Of a stretch of 23,657 nucleotides of DNA, positions 1 through 6,331 are shown one piece after another. Location of the stretch: positions 1 to 23,657 of IMG/VR virus record IMGVR_UViG_3300045284_000415. The stretch is one strand, 5' to 3'. The notes below the pieces were generated by a model. It was not told the DNA's origin. It did not search any database and was given only the letters and a program-made list of their open reading frames with translations. Positions within the stretch are counted from its first letter, which is position 1. Every line of letters starts with the position of its first letter. Source of the DNA: a virus. The translations under genes were made by a program, and so were the position numbers.

Positions 1-65
1 CTGATGGCGATGGTGAGGTCAGACGCCGCCGCGCGATAGCTGCCTGGCTGGAAGGCGATGGTCAT
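1..65 (-). CDS. Partial unknown protein, cut by the window edge
   Basis: Only the first 21 codons are visible, beginning MTIAFQPGSY and running off the left end. The ATG overlaps the TGA of the preceding leftward gene (ATGA), the same coupling used throughout this operon. Too little is present to assign a family. It shows that the leftward operon continues outside the window, where the virion genes are expected. Confidence 0.6.
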   Translation of the reverse strand, partial: MTIAFQPGSYRAAASDLTIAI

Positions 66-283
66 GTCCGCTGCCTCTTCGTGTAGGGGGTCTTGGCCCG
101 CATGTACGAACGGTAGGTGTTCTTCATGGGCGAGCGGGTGTACATCGCTGGGAACTGCTTGCTGCTGATCGGGGCGAAGGGGTCATCGACGGGGCGGCGG
201 TCATGGGCAGCGGAGGACATCAGGATGTGGTGACGGGTCGGCTGACGCCGAGGCTTCACTTCACCGCGGTACTCGCTGCTCAT
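62..283 (-). CDS. Small basic unknown protein (73 aa)
   Basis: A basic, polar protein with no membrane segment or recognised motif; the C-terminus is rich in Lys, Arg, Thr and Tyr. The ATG overlaps the stop of the upstream gene (ATGA) and its own stop overlaps the next start, so it is an internal member of the leftward operon. Only a weak purine run precedes the start, consistent with translational coupling. Function unknown; its place downstream of the terminase suggests a late, possibly virion-associated role, which is inference only. Confidence 0.6.
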   Translation of the reverse strand: MSSEYRGEVKPRRQPTRHHILMSSAAHDRRPVDDPFAPISSKQFPAMYTRSPMKNTYRSYMRAKTPYTKRQRT

Positions 284-591
284 CGCTTCTTGACGTAGGC
301 CTTCATTGGCGCTTCTGGCTCCAGTGCCTGCGGCTTGCGCCGACCACCGAGCACGGGTTGACCCGGGAAGAGGGGCTTCGGGTTGTAGTCGCGCCGGTAG
401 CCGGGATGCACGGGGTGGGCGTACGAACCGGCTGGACGGCCAGCCGCCATCTCCTGGTCAGCACCCACGGTCACGCCGCGCTGGGGGCCGACGATGGAGG
501 TCACCCGACCCTCACCGATGCTGCTGCGCCCGCCGAAGCGTTCAGCACCGACCCGTCGACTGGGCCATGCGGCGCGGTTGGTCACTGCCAT
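280..591 (-). CDS. Unknown Gly/Pro/Arg-rich protein (103 aa)
   Basis: Low-complexity protein rich in Gly, Pro and Arg, ending in a basic tail (YVKKR). No catalytic motif is visible. The start ATG overlaps the upstream stop (TGATG) and a good Shine-Dalgarno GGAGG lies just upstream inside the previous gene. The tight operon fit supports expression although the sequence itself is unfamiliar. It may be a disordered virion or scaffold-like component, but nothing in the sequence proves this. Confidence 0.6.
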   Translation of the reverse strand: MAVTNRAAWPSRRVGAERFGGRSSIGEGRVTSIVGPQRGVTVGADQEMAAGRPAGSYAHPVHPGYRRDYNPKPLFPGQPVLGGRRKPQALEPEAPMKAYVKKR

Positions 592-848
592 CAGCGCCTC
601 CGATACGGGCCGGTCGGGCCGACCCCGAACATGAGCGGCTTGTCGAGGCCGGTGGAGGTCATGCTGCGATGGGGACGCCCCTTCCGGTCACTGGAGAGGC
701 CCGGGGGCATGATCGACGTGCTCTTGTCCGACCGGGGGATGTAGCCCTCTACGTCCTCATGGCCAGTGCCAAGCCACCGGTTGGCGTCCACACGACGGCC
801 GGGGTGCCCCTCGTTGCGGGGCTTGATGACCCCATGTCCACTCGCCAT
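591..848 (-). CDS. Unknown protein with N-terminal KPRxEGHPGR motif (85 aa)
   Basis: Start taken at the ATG at 848, which overlaps the upstream stop (TGATG) and follows AAGGAG; a GTG one codon earlier is also possible. The N-terminus (SGHGVIKPRNEGHPGRRV) closely matches that of the next upstream protein (SGPGTNKPRSEGHPGRQV), after which the two diverge. The shared segment suggests a duplicated binding module at the N-termini of adjacent gene products. The rest is polar with PHRSMTSTGLDKP-type segments and no recognised domain. Confidence 0.6.
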   Translation of the reverse strand: MASGHGVIKPRNEGHPGRRVDANRWLGTGHEDVEGYIPRSDKSTSIMPPGLSSDRKGRPHRSMTSTGLDKPLMFGVGPTGPYRRR

Positions 849-1174
849 CACTCCTCCTTCTCGTCAGCGTGGGCTGGCCGGAAAGCGTGCTGCCACGCAG
901 CGTGATCGTGGTCATCGCTGTCAGCACCCCGCTCAACCTTCCACGGTCGACCGCCCGCCAGCCCCTCACCCTTGGCGAGGCCGATGCCGGTCTGGCCGAG
1001 GCGCTTGCCACTGGCGCTGATCCCGGTGAAGTAGCGCTTGCCCATCGAGTCGACCTGGAAGGCCCCATGTCCGGGGACGTGGATGGTGTCACCGACACCG
1101 AAGGCGGCAGCGCTGACCTGGCGACCAGGGTGGCCCTCACTACGTGGCTTGTTGGTGCCAGGTCCGCTGCTCAC
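848..1174 (-). CDS. Unknown protein with KPRxEGHPGR motif and beta-rich core (108 aa)
   Basis: GTG start overlapping the upstream TGA (GTGA). After the shared SGxGxxKPRxEGHPGR N-terminus (residues 2-19) comes a probable beta-rich segment around GVGDTIHVPGHGAFQVD, which looks like a small barrel or SH3-type strand pattern, then a Gly-rich stretch. The tail is acidic and His-rich (ADSDDHDHAAW, DEKEE). No known family is recognised. Its pairing with the neighbouring 85-aa protein suggests that the two bind a common partner through the same N-terminal motif. Confidence 0.6.
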   Translation of the reverse strand: MSSGPGTNKPRSEGHPGRQVSAAAFGVGDTIHVPGHGAFQVDSMGKRYFTGISASGKRLGQTGIGLAKGEGLAGGRPWKVERGADSDDHDHAAWQHAFRPAHADEKEE

Positions 1175-1278
1175 TTCTTCTTGTCCTTGTTGCCTGGCTT
1201 GGCCTTCTCCTGCTCGGCCTTGCCCTTGCCGAAGGGCGTGGCCTTCTTGCCGCCGAACGGCTCCTTCTTGGCGACCAT
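1171..1278 (-). CDS. Lysine-rich miniprotein (35 aa)
   Basis: Reads MVAKKEPFGGKKATPFGKG and ends in KDKKK; about a third of the residues are Lys, with two FG repeats (EPFGGKK, TPFGKGK). The ATG lies directly after the stop of the upstream gene and its own TGA overlaps the next GTG, so it fits the coupled operon exactly. A nucleic-acid-associated or virion-packaged basic peptide is plausible but unproven. Confidence 0.5.
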   Translation of the reverse strand: MVAKKEPFGGKKATPFGKGKAEQEKAKPGNKDKKK

Positions 1279-1279
1279 C

Positions 1280-1429
1280 TCAGATCAGAGCACCGACCTC
1301 GTCCAGGAACTGGTCGAGACGAGTGGCGAGTTCGGCCTTGAGGCCTTCGACCGCCGTCTGCAGCTGGGCCTTGGCCTGGTCGCGCCGGGTGGGGTCGTCC
1401 TCGGCAGGAGTGGGCGTTGGTTCGGTCAT
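1280..1429 (-). CDS. Small helical protein (49 aa)
   Basis: Begins MTEPTPTPAEDDPTRRDQAK with a disordered acidic N-terminus, then a single predicted amphipathic helix (QAKAQLQTAVEGLKAELATR, LDQFLDEVGAL). AAGGGAG is well placed upstream of the ATG. It appears to be the first gene of the leftward sub-operon running to the window edge. Its own promoter probably lies in 1430-1471, back to back with that of the plus-strand gene at 1472. The fold suggests a coiled-coil oligomeriser; family unknown. Confidence 0.55.
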   Translation of the reverse strand: MTEPTPTPAEDDPTRRDQAKAQLQTAVEGLKAELATRLDQFLDEVGALI

Positions 1430-1456
1430 GGCTGTCTCCCTTGTTGGTGTCTAGAG

Positions 1457-1471
1457 TGATATACTCATGGC
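1457..1471 (+). promoter_or_regulatory. Extended -10 promoter for a leaderless mRNA
   Basis: TG-A-TATACT (TG at 1457-1458, hexamer 1460-1465) is followed by six bases and then the ATG at 1472, so transcription should begin at or next to the start codon. No Shine-Dalgarno is present. The ten bases AGAGTGATAT are identical to those of the promoter before the gene starting at 8485. Confidence 0.55.
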
Positions 1472-1714
1472 ATGCCGAAGACGACGAAGATCACTCTGTC
1501 TCCAGAGGATGCTGCTGTCGTCCTCGACATCGTTACGAAGCTCAGTGGCCCGGTATCGCCCGACGCCGCGGCGGTTGCGCTGCGCCAGGCGCGGTACCTG
1601 GTGCCCAAGCTGACGGAGGCTTTCGACGCAGCAGGGATCGCCGCTGACGATGTCGAGCGTCCCGAGATCCCGTTCATGGTGCCGGGGTCGAAGCACAAGC
1701 CAGCTACCCATTGA
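1472..1714 (+). CDS. Small unknown protein on the opposite strand (80 aa)
   Basis: A plus-strand gene inside a leftward operon. Residues 1-55 look helical (PEDAAVVLDIVTKLSGPVSP, RQARYLVPKLTEAFDAAG), and the C-terminus is Pro/Lys-rich. High GC at third codon positions supports coding. It has its own leaderless-type promoter and overlaps the 3' end of the convergent gene at 1704 by 11 bp. No DNA-binding motif is obvious. A separately controlled accessory or regulatory product is likely. Confidence 0.65.
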   Translation: MPKTTKITLSPEDAAVVLDIVTKLSGPVSPDAAAVALRQARYLVPKLTEAFDAAGIAADDVERPEIPFMVPGSKHKPATH

Positions 1715-2714
1715 ACTGACCACTCATGTGGAGGATCGGCTCGCCGGTCATCGGGTGGAAGTACGGCTGACCACGACGGCCTGGCCCCTGCTTGCGGGTG
1801 CGGTCCTGCTGTTCGATCCCGTACTTGACGTGGGTCCACGCCACCGCCTGGGCTGCTGACGGGTCCATGTCCATCGATCGGGCGACAGCGCCGACGATGT
1901 GCGACACGTCCTCGTAGCGGGTCGACTTGCCGGAAGGGAGCGCTGCCTTGGAGAGGCCACGACCGAACTCCCACGGCCGCGACCGGTTGGTCAGTGTGTC
2001 ATAGGCCCGACCGTCGAGAGTGACGTAGTTGCTGGACGGATCAGCGATGTTGTGCATGAAGCTGTTCGTCTTGGGCGAGGTACGCCGGTCGAGCACGTCG
2101 TCGGGGTGCTCACCCTGCACCAGTCGGCCGATCTTCTGCAGTTCGGGCAGCTTGGCGTTCGACAGGGCGGTGCTGGAGAGCCGTGTCATGGCGTCGTTGT
2201 AGTCAAGGCGGTGGGCCGAACGACGCGTCGGCTGGCCCTTCACGATGGCGTCCCAGTGCTTGCCGCCCAGGGACTTCACTGCCGTCAGCGCCTGGACGTT
2301 GCGGGAGTCCCAGTCGGTGTTGGGACTCACCGAGGCGAGGATGCCCGACGCCGACAGGTTGCGATCGCTGGAGGCACCGAGGAAGCCACGGGTGGACAGG
2401 GAGCGCTGGACCTCCTCGTTGGCCTTGGGGTACCAGAGCTTGCCCTCTTCGACGTACTGCGGTGGCGAGGACTCGATCGCATGGGCGAAGTTGGCAGTGG
2501 CCGCAACGATGTTCTTCGGGTCCTTGAAGTCGATGGTCCCCGGGAACTTGAGCACGATCTTGGGGTTGCCCGCCTTGGTCAGCTTCGGCTCACCCGTCGC
2601 CTTGCTGATCGGCTGGTGACGGACGGCCTCACTACCCATCACCGGGTAGTTGGCCTCCTCGGCCTCTGTGTGGAAGTTGGTACCCCTCGGAGTGCCTCGC
2701 TGGGTGACGCCCAT
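1704..2714 (-). CDS. DUF7178-like phage protein (336 aa)
   Basis: Contains the pattern SVSPNTDWDSRNVQAL near residue 130, then SPKTNSFMHNIADP and VTLDGRAYD around 215-240, and AAQAVAWTHVKYG near 290. From memory this order (SPNxDWxxN, PKTxxFxxNIxDP, VT[IL]DxRA, QAxxW) matches a family common in actinobacterial phages, generally annotated as unknown (DUF7178). The second half has a helix-rich, glycosylase-like look, but activity cannot be claimed. ATG overlaps the upstream stop (TGATG) with AGGAAGGG just before. The C-terminus ends MSGQFNG, recalling the GQF element at the N-termini of the proteins at 10453-12931. Confidence 0.7.
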   Translation of the reverse strand: MGVTQRGTPRGTNFHTEAEEANYPVMGSEAVRHQPISKATGEPKLTKAGNPKIVLKFPGTIDFKDPKNIVAATANFAHAIESSPPQYVEEGKLWYPKANEEVQRSLSTRGFLGASSDRNLSASGILASVSPNTDWDSRNVQALTAVKSLGGKHWDAIVKGQPTRRSAHRLDYNDAMTRLSSTALSNAKLPELQKIGRLVQGEHPDDVLDRRTSPKTNSFMHNIADPSSNYVTLDGRAYDTLTNRSRPWEFGRGLSKAALPSGKSTRYEDVSHIVGAVARSMDMDPSAAQAVAWTHVKYGIEQQDRTRKQGPGRRGQPYFHPMTGEPILHMSGQFNG

Positions 2715-3151
2715 CAGCCCTTCCTCCCTCGCGGATCGCGGAAGCCACGGGAGATCCCCTTGGCCCGGTTGGTCTCCAGCACGTCAGGCCGGTCGGTGTA
2801 CTTGGGGGTCTGCGGTGCGACCAGCCCGGTCGGCCGCAACCCGTAGGGCAGCTGCTTCAGCTTCAGAAACTTGCTCTGGACCTGCTTCAGCATCTCGGGC
2901 TTGTCGTTGAGCATCTCGAACCCGGTGTCGCTGTCGGGCGTCGGCCGGATGAGATAGTTGCCCAGGTTGGACTTGGGTCGGCCAGCCGGTGCGTTGTGGG
3001 TCGAGGCCTGGACCAAGTTGGCCCGCGGCTTAGGAACCGGCTGGCCTCCCGGCCCGGAGAGGATGAGCGCACCGGTCATGGTGGAACCGGTCTGCGCTCC
3101 TGGCTTCTTCGGGAGCGGCGTGAGGTACTGGGGAGCCTTCTTCGCCGCCAC
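2714..3151 (-). CDS. Unknown Pro/Lys-rich protein (145 aa)
   Basis: GTG start seven bases after the upstream stop with no clear Shine-Dalgarno, so translation is probably coupled. The N-terminus is basic (AAKKAPQYLTPLPKKPG), the middle extended and Pro-rich, followed by a helical stretch (LNDKPEMLKQVQSKFLKLKQ) and a basic Arg/Gly tail. No membrane segment or catalytic motif is seen. Its position between the terminase and the left-hand operon is where head-assembly genes often lie, so a structural accessory role is possible but not shown. Confidence 0.6.
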   Translation of the reverse strand: MAAKKAPQYLTPLPKKPGAQTGSTMTGALILSGPGGQPVPKPRANLVQASTHNAPAGRPKSNLGNYLIRPTPDSDTGFEMLNDKPEMLKQVQSKFLKLKQLPYGLRPTGLVAPQTPKYTDRPDVLETNRAKGISRGFRDPRGRKG

Positions 3152-3157
3152 AGTGTC

Positions 3158-3523
3158 TCAGTCGTTCACCATCGCCGGGTTGAGCCGGAGGAGGCGCTGC
3201 TCGGAGCCAAGCTCCATCTCCCACTGCGGCGGTCCCTGGCCGACCGACGCACCGATGACGAAGTCGTTGAGCATCGTCGGTGCTTCGATCCACGTCGAGG
3301 AACCGACATGGGCGCGCTCGCGCATCGTCTCTTCAGGCCCCTTGATGCAGGTGTAGGGGTATCCATCGGGACCACCCTGCGTATCGCCATATGCGCCACG
3401 GCCGAAGTCGTTGGGCACATCGGTGTCGGTGGCCACGCCCTCCTCGAAGCGGAGCGGACCACGCCGCATGTTGTTGACGGCGATCGCGTGCTCGTACTGG
3501 ACTTCCGGGTCCGGGTAGCTCAT
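3158..3523 (-). CDS. Unknown protein directly downstream of terminase (121 aa)
   Basis: Begins MSYPDPEVQYEHAIAVNNM. Recognisable stretches are LRFEEGVATDTDVPNDFGRG (near residues 24-43) and TWIEAPTMLNDFVIGASVG (near 76-95), both with a strand-and-turn character. I recall similar segments in small proteins located next to terminases in other actinobacterial phages, without a known function. A strong AAGGAGGG lies upstream of the ATG, in a 37-bp gap after the terminase stop that also carries a CGATATCCCGATAAG element. Its clear ribosome site suggests a highly made late protein. Confidence 0.65.
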   Translation of the reverse strand: MSYPDPEVQYEHAIAVNNMRRGPLRFEEGVATDTDVPNDFGRGAYGDTQGGPDGYPYTCIKGPEETMRERAHVGSSTWIEAPTMLNDFVIGASVGQGPPQWEMELGSEQRLLRLNPAMVND

Positions 3524-3532
3524 GCGTCCCTC

Positions 3533-3547
3533 CTTATCGGGATATCG
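3533..3547 (-). promoter_or_regulatory. ATAT-box motif upstream of the 3158-3523 gene
   Basis: On the minus strand this reads CGATATCCCGATAAG, differing at one base from CGATATCCCGATATG at 6292-6306 and related to GCATATGCCGATATG at 12941. It abuts the Shine-Dalgarno of the gene starting at 3523. Function unknown; it belongs to a repeated motif class in this window. Confidence 0.35.
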
Positions 3548-3560
3548 ACCGGAGCCTAGT

Positions 3561-5150
3561 TCAACGGCCCCGGTAGAAGGGGCTATCTACCTGCTCCACG
3601 ATGGGCACTGTCTCGATCATGCTGCAGGCGCAGGCCAGCGCGGCGCTGTCGACGTAGTCGTCGCGCGCCTCGCGCTCCTCGGGAGCCTGGATGAGCAGGT
3701 ACTGCCCGCGCATCACCTTCTCGGCGTCGACCATCTGCTGGCGGAACCTGCGCCACACGCGCGTGCGCCGCGCCTTGGAGTGGCCGGGGTACACGAACAT
3801 CTGGCGCTGGATCAGCTGGATCATGTGCTTCCAGCGCTCCGACTGGGTCTTGGAGTCGCTGGAGAACGGGATCACCTCGCAGCGGGATCCCATGAGTCGA
3901 GCCATGCGGTCGGCCACCGCTGATCCCATTCCTTGTGCATCGACGCCCATGAAGGCGACGTTGTACGGGTCGAGGAACTCCATGATCTCGAAGTACTGCT
4001 CCTCCCAGGCGGTGTTGTTGATCTCCAGCCAGTTGAGGATGCGGTGCTCGCGGTATCCGGCCGGGTCGGGGAAGTCCCAGTCGACCCAGGTGACGGTGAC
4101 GACGGTGGAGTCCTTGACTCGGGCGGGGTCGATCCCAACCACACAGGGCGAGCGGTGCCATCCTCGGACCAGCTGCATGGATGGGTCTGCCAGGTAGTCA
4201 AGTTCGTCCTCCGTGACGAGCATGCCTCGTTCGAGCATCCACTTCAACGCGTAAGACATTTGGAACTCGTCCGAGTCCTCGCCTAGCCGAAGCTTCTCCT
4301 TCTCGATGAACTTCTTGTAGGAGGGGTTGTACTTGCAGACAGTCCGGTAGTCATACTCATAGTGGTTGGCCCGAGAACGCTTGGACACCTGGCGGCGCTT
4401 GTTGACGTTGATGGCCTTGTAGAAGTCGCCCTTGGAGTAGCCGGGGGTGCCGATCTTCACGATGGTCCCGGCGTAGAAGGCGAGCATCGGGTGGATCGAC
4501 TTCCGCACTACGAGGTCATCGGCATCCTGGGCCTCGTCAAGGATGATGATGTGATACGACGCCCCTTCGATCTTCGCTCGGGGGTTGGCGGTTTGACGGC
4601 GACAGAACGAGCCGCTGGAGAGCCGTAGCACCTTGGACTTGCCGTCGACACGCTCATCGATCTCGGGGTCGAGCATGATGAGTTCCGCATGCTCGGAGGT
4701 GAGCCGGGAGACGATGCGGGAGAAGACCAGGTCGGCCTGGTCATCAACCGGGGCGAAGATGCCGACCCACACGCCCCGCTTGAACTTCTCCAGCACCGGG
4801 TAGGTCCGGGCCAGCTTGGGGAACAGCACCATGCAGCCCGCCAGTGTGGTGGCCACTACCTCGCTCTTGCCCGACTGGCGGGCCATCAGGCCAGTGACTT
4901 CCTCGGCGTCAGCGAGGATCAGGGACTCGATAATGCGATATGCCAGGGTCCTCTGGTAGGGGAACAACTCGAAGCCCGCTAGCTCCTCGCAGAAGACGAT
5001 GGTGCGCTGCACCAGCTGGTCGAGGAACCCGGCCATCTCTGGATCGAGTGGCTCAACGTACTCCTCGTCCTCGTCGGGGGAGTCGTCCACCTCCTCTTCG
5101 AGAAGGTCCTCTGGATCCGGGCCGTAGCCAAGGTCCTCGATCAAGCTCAC
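3561..5150 (-). CDS. terL: Terminase large subunit
   Basis: ATP-driven DNA-packaging motor and headful/site nuclease acting at the procapsid portal. Walker A is ARQSGKS (residues 90-96), Walker B IIILDEAQD (201-209, D205/E206), and KIGTPG (232-237) fits the ATPase coupling motif. The RNase H-like nuclease carries acidic residues in VGIDPA (D341), GVDAQG (D404) and DDYVDSAAL (D498/D501). The 529-aa length is normal for the family. An acidic N-terminal extension (residues 11-36) precedes the ATPase. Start is GTG with no Shine-Dalgarno; a TG-G-TATGAC element inside a 17-bp palindrome sits eight bases upstream, implying a leaderless mRNA. No portal gene follows directly, which is unusual; a small-subunit candidate is only tentative (5267-5509). 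Confidence 0.96.
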   Translation of the reverse strand: MSLIEDLGYGPDPEDLLEEEVDDSPDEDEEYVEPLDPEMAGFLDQLVQRTIVFCEELAGFELFPYQRTLAYRIIESLILADAEEVTGLMARQSGKSEVVATTLAGCMVLFPKLARTYPVLEKFKRGVWVGIFAPVDDQADLVFSRIVSRLTSEHAELIMLDPEIDERVDGKSKVLRLSSGSFCRRQTANPRAKIEGASYHIIILDEAQDADDLVVRKSIHPMLAFYAGTIVKIGTPGYSKGDFYKAINVNKRRQVSKRSRANHYEYDYRTVCKYNPSYKKFIEKEKLRLGEDSDEFQMSYALKWMLERGMLVTEDELDYLADPSMQLVRGWHRSPCVVGIDPARVKDSTVVTVTWVDWDFPDPAGYREHRILNWLEINNTAWEEQYFEIMEFLDPYNVAFMGVDAQGMGSAVADRMARLMGSRCEVIPFSSDSKTQSERWKHMIQLIQRQMFVYPGHSKARRTRVWRRFRQQMVDAEKVMRGQYLLIQAPEEREARDDYVDSAALACACSMIETVPIVEQVDSPFYRGR

Positions 5151-5158
5151 GGCACACA

Positions 5159-5175
5159 GTCATACCAGGTATGAC
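5159..5175. promoter_or_regulatory. 17-bp palindrome overlapping the terminase promoter
   Basis: GTCATACC-A-GGTATGAC has perfect 8-bp arms. On the minus strand its downstream half supplies TG-G-TATGAC, an extended -10 lying eight bases before the terminase GTG. A dimeric repressor bound here would block RNA polymerase at the packaging gene. Confidence 0.5.
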
Positions 5176-5179
5176 GCGG

Positions 5180-5210
5180 AAGAGGGAGGCCACCGGATGG
5201 CCTCCCTCTT
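5180..5210. terminator. Hairpin between terminase and upstream genes
   Basis: Perfect 13-bp stem AAGAGGGAGGCCA with a 5-base loop and matching TGGCCTCCCTCTT. A/T ends on both strands could act in either direction. It lies between the stop of the leftward gene at 5267 and the terminase promoter, so it likely separates the two units. Confidence 0.65.
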
Positions 5211-5266
5211 CAGCACCGAACCCGCTTGCAAGGACGTGACCACATCCAGACCGGGTTATGACCACT

Positions 5267-5509
5267 CTACTCGGACTTCGCCCGCCTGTCCGAGTAATAC
5301 TTCGACGCCTTCTTCAAGCAGGCCTCGCCCTGGCACCCCTGGTTGCGCCGGTACAGCGTGGCGTCGGGGCAGAGGGTCGAGTTGCGCTCGGGGTCGAGGC
5401 CACACACGCCAACCTCGGACACCAGGATGGGACGGCCCTTGCGCCCAGAGCGGTGCTTCTCCAACGCCTCCACCCGCTTCTCCAGCTGGGTGAAGGCGGC
5501 GTCAGTCAC
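5267..5509 (-). CDS. Small four-cysteine protein, possible terminase partner (80 aa)
   Basis: Start taken at GTG 5509 because it overlaps the upstream TGA (GTGA); an open frame continues further but with unlikely composition. Residues 5-19 form a short coiled-coil helix (AFTQLEKRVEALEKH). Four cysteines, C36, C47, C59 and C64 (pattern CX10CX11CX4C, with TLYRRNQGCQGEAC), probably bind zinc. I recall similar small Cys proteins in actinobacterial phages, function unknown. Being immediately upstream of the terminase large subunit and having a coiled coil, it could be a DNA-recognition (small-subunit-like) protein; this is inference. Confidence 0.65.
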   Translation of the reverse strand: MTDAAFTQLEKRVEALEKHRSGRKGRPILVSEVGVCGLDPERNSTLCPDATLYRRNQGCQGEACLKKASKYYSDRRAKSE

Positions 5510-5808
5510 CACAGCGTGGGCTGGGTAGGGGCGTCTGCCTCCACCGGCAGCGGGGGCGTGACGGTGATCCGGTACGAGACGCCATCGGGGGCCAAACCTG
5601 ACAGGGTGCCATCGGCACGCATCTCGCGGCCCTCCCACACGACATCGTTGCGGCTCTCGTAGTACTCGCGGTAGCTCTCGAACATCTCGCAGACGTGCAG
5701 TTCGGCTTCGGGGTCACTGAAGGGCACTTCGATGGAGCGGATGACTTCTTCACCAAAGAGCGGTCCAGACCGCGCCTCAATGACGTACTCGGGCTGGGTG
5801 TCGGTCAT
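5506..5808 (-). CDS. Unknown acidic protein (100 aa)
   Basis: Begins MTDTQPEYVIEARSGP. It has an alternating strand pattern at the start and end and a central helix (AELHVCEMFESYREYYESRND). No membrane segment and one cysteine. It is the first gene of a short leftward unit with the 80-aa Cys protein and ends at the 5180 hairpin. Its start has no Shine-Dalgarno but TG-A-TATGTT lies six bases upstream, so the mRNA is probably leaderless. Function unknown. Confidence 0.65.
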   Translation of the reverse strand: MTDTQPEYVIEARSGPLFGEEVIRSIEVPFSDPEAELHVCEMFESYREYYESRNDVVWEGREMRADGTLSGLAPDGVSYRITVTPPLPVEADAPTQPTLW

Positions 5809-5810
5809 GT

Positions 5811-5833
5811 GCCAAACATATCAACTGTTTGGC
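5811..5833. promoter_or_regulatory. 23-bp inverted repeat on a leaderless promoter
   Basis: Arms GCCAAACA and TGTTTGGC are separated by TATCAAC. The minus-strand -10 TATGTT (5815-5820) and its TG (5822-5823) lie inside it, six bases before the ATG at 5808. The outer GCCAAA-N11-TTTGGC layout recurs exactly at 8506-8528, suggesting one regulator for both genes. Confidence 0.5.
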
Positions 5834-6066
5834 AGAATCACAACCAGCTTGCGCCGAAGGGCCTTGACCTCCGCAGTGGCGTTCTCCAGGTGAGACTGCA
5901 GTTGAGCCAGTGATGGCTCCCGGTCACTGGGCTGCTGCTGGTACACCGACATCACGCGGTTGGCGTTGATCAGGTCCGCTTCCAGCGCCAGGTACAGGTC
6001 CGTCTCGGTCATCCGGTCCAGGCGGCTCGCCTCCGGGATCGGCGGTGGCTTCTTCCTCAACGACAT
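5821..6066 (-). CDS. Helical/coiled-coil protein (81 aa)
   Basis: Starts MSLRKKPPPIPEASRL after GGAGAGG. Helices cover residues 18-43 (ETDLYLALEADLINANRVMS) and 50-75 (PSLAQLQSHLENATAEVKAL), giving a coiled-coil-like protein with a hydrophobic end (LVVILPNS). GC at third codon positions is high all through, so this frame is the coding one across the 143-bp overlap with the upstream gene. Its stop codon is part of the promoter of the next gene. Family unknown. Confidence 0.65.
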   Translation of the reverse strand: MSLRKKPPPIPEASRLDRMTETDLYLALEADLINANRVMSVYQQQPSDREPSLAQLQSHLENATAEVKALRRKLVVILPNS

Positions 6067-6331
6067 GGGGTCCTCTCCATCTGCGGATCTCGTCCAGGTC
6101 AGTGTCATACAGCCGACGATGGGGGTCTTCGCCCCTGGTGCAGATGCCGAGGTGGAGAGCACGTCGTCCGGCAAGCAGGCGTACCCCCCACCGGGAGCGA
6201 CGATAGGGCGGGAGGTCTTCGACCAACCAGGCGTAGGTGATTGGGCGGCGGTCATTCCCTGGGTCGTCGCGCTCGACACCCCAGTAGAACTCGATATCCC
6301 GATATGGCCTGACCGAGTGGACGATGATCAT
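5924..6331 (-). CDS. Unknown protein with an aberrant overlapping tail (135 aa)
   Basis: The first 85 or so residues (MIIVHSVRPYRDIEFYWGVE, then RPITYAWLVEDLPP and LDEIRRW) look like a genuine folded protein with strands and a final helix. After about residue 90 the sequence becomes Gly/Pro/Asp-rich with poor codon use, precisely where it runs through the next gene in another frame. The original stop was probably lost by an indel, or the ribosome changes frame near 6080. ATG overlaps the upstream stop (ATGA). Family not recognised. Confidence 0.55.
   Translation of the reverse strand: MIIVHSVRPYRDIEFYWGVERDDPGNDRRPITYAWLVEDLPPYRRSRWGVRLLAGRRALHLGICTRGEDPHRRLYDTDLDEIRRWRGPHVVEEEATADPGGEPPGPDDRDGPVPGAGSGPDQRQPRDVGVPAAAQ

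Noticed and set aside
1899-2846. 315-aa plus-strand open frame
   Set aside because: Mirror of the DUF7178-like gene; no recognisable features and it would span two coupled leftward genes.
5267-5638. Longer 123-aa form of the four-cysteine protein
   Set aside because: The extra N-terminus overlaps the upstream gene out of frame and is Arg/Pro-rich; GTG 5509 gives the standard 4-base overlap.
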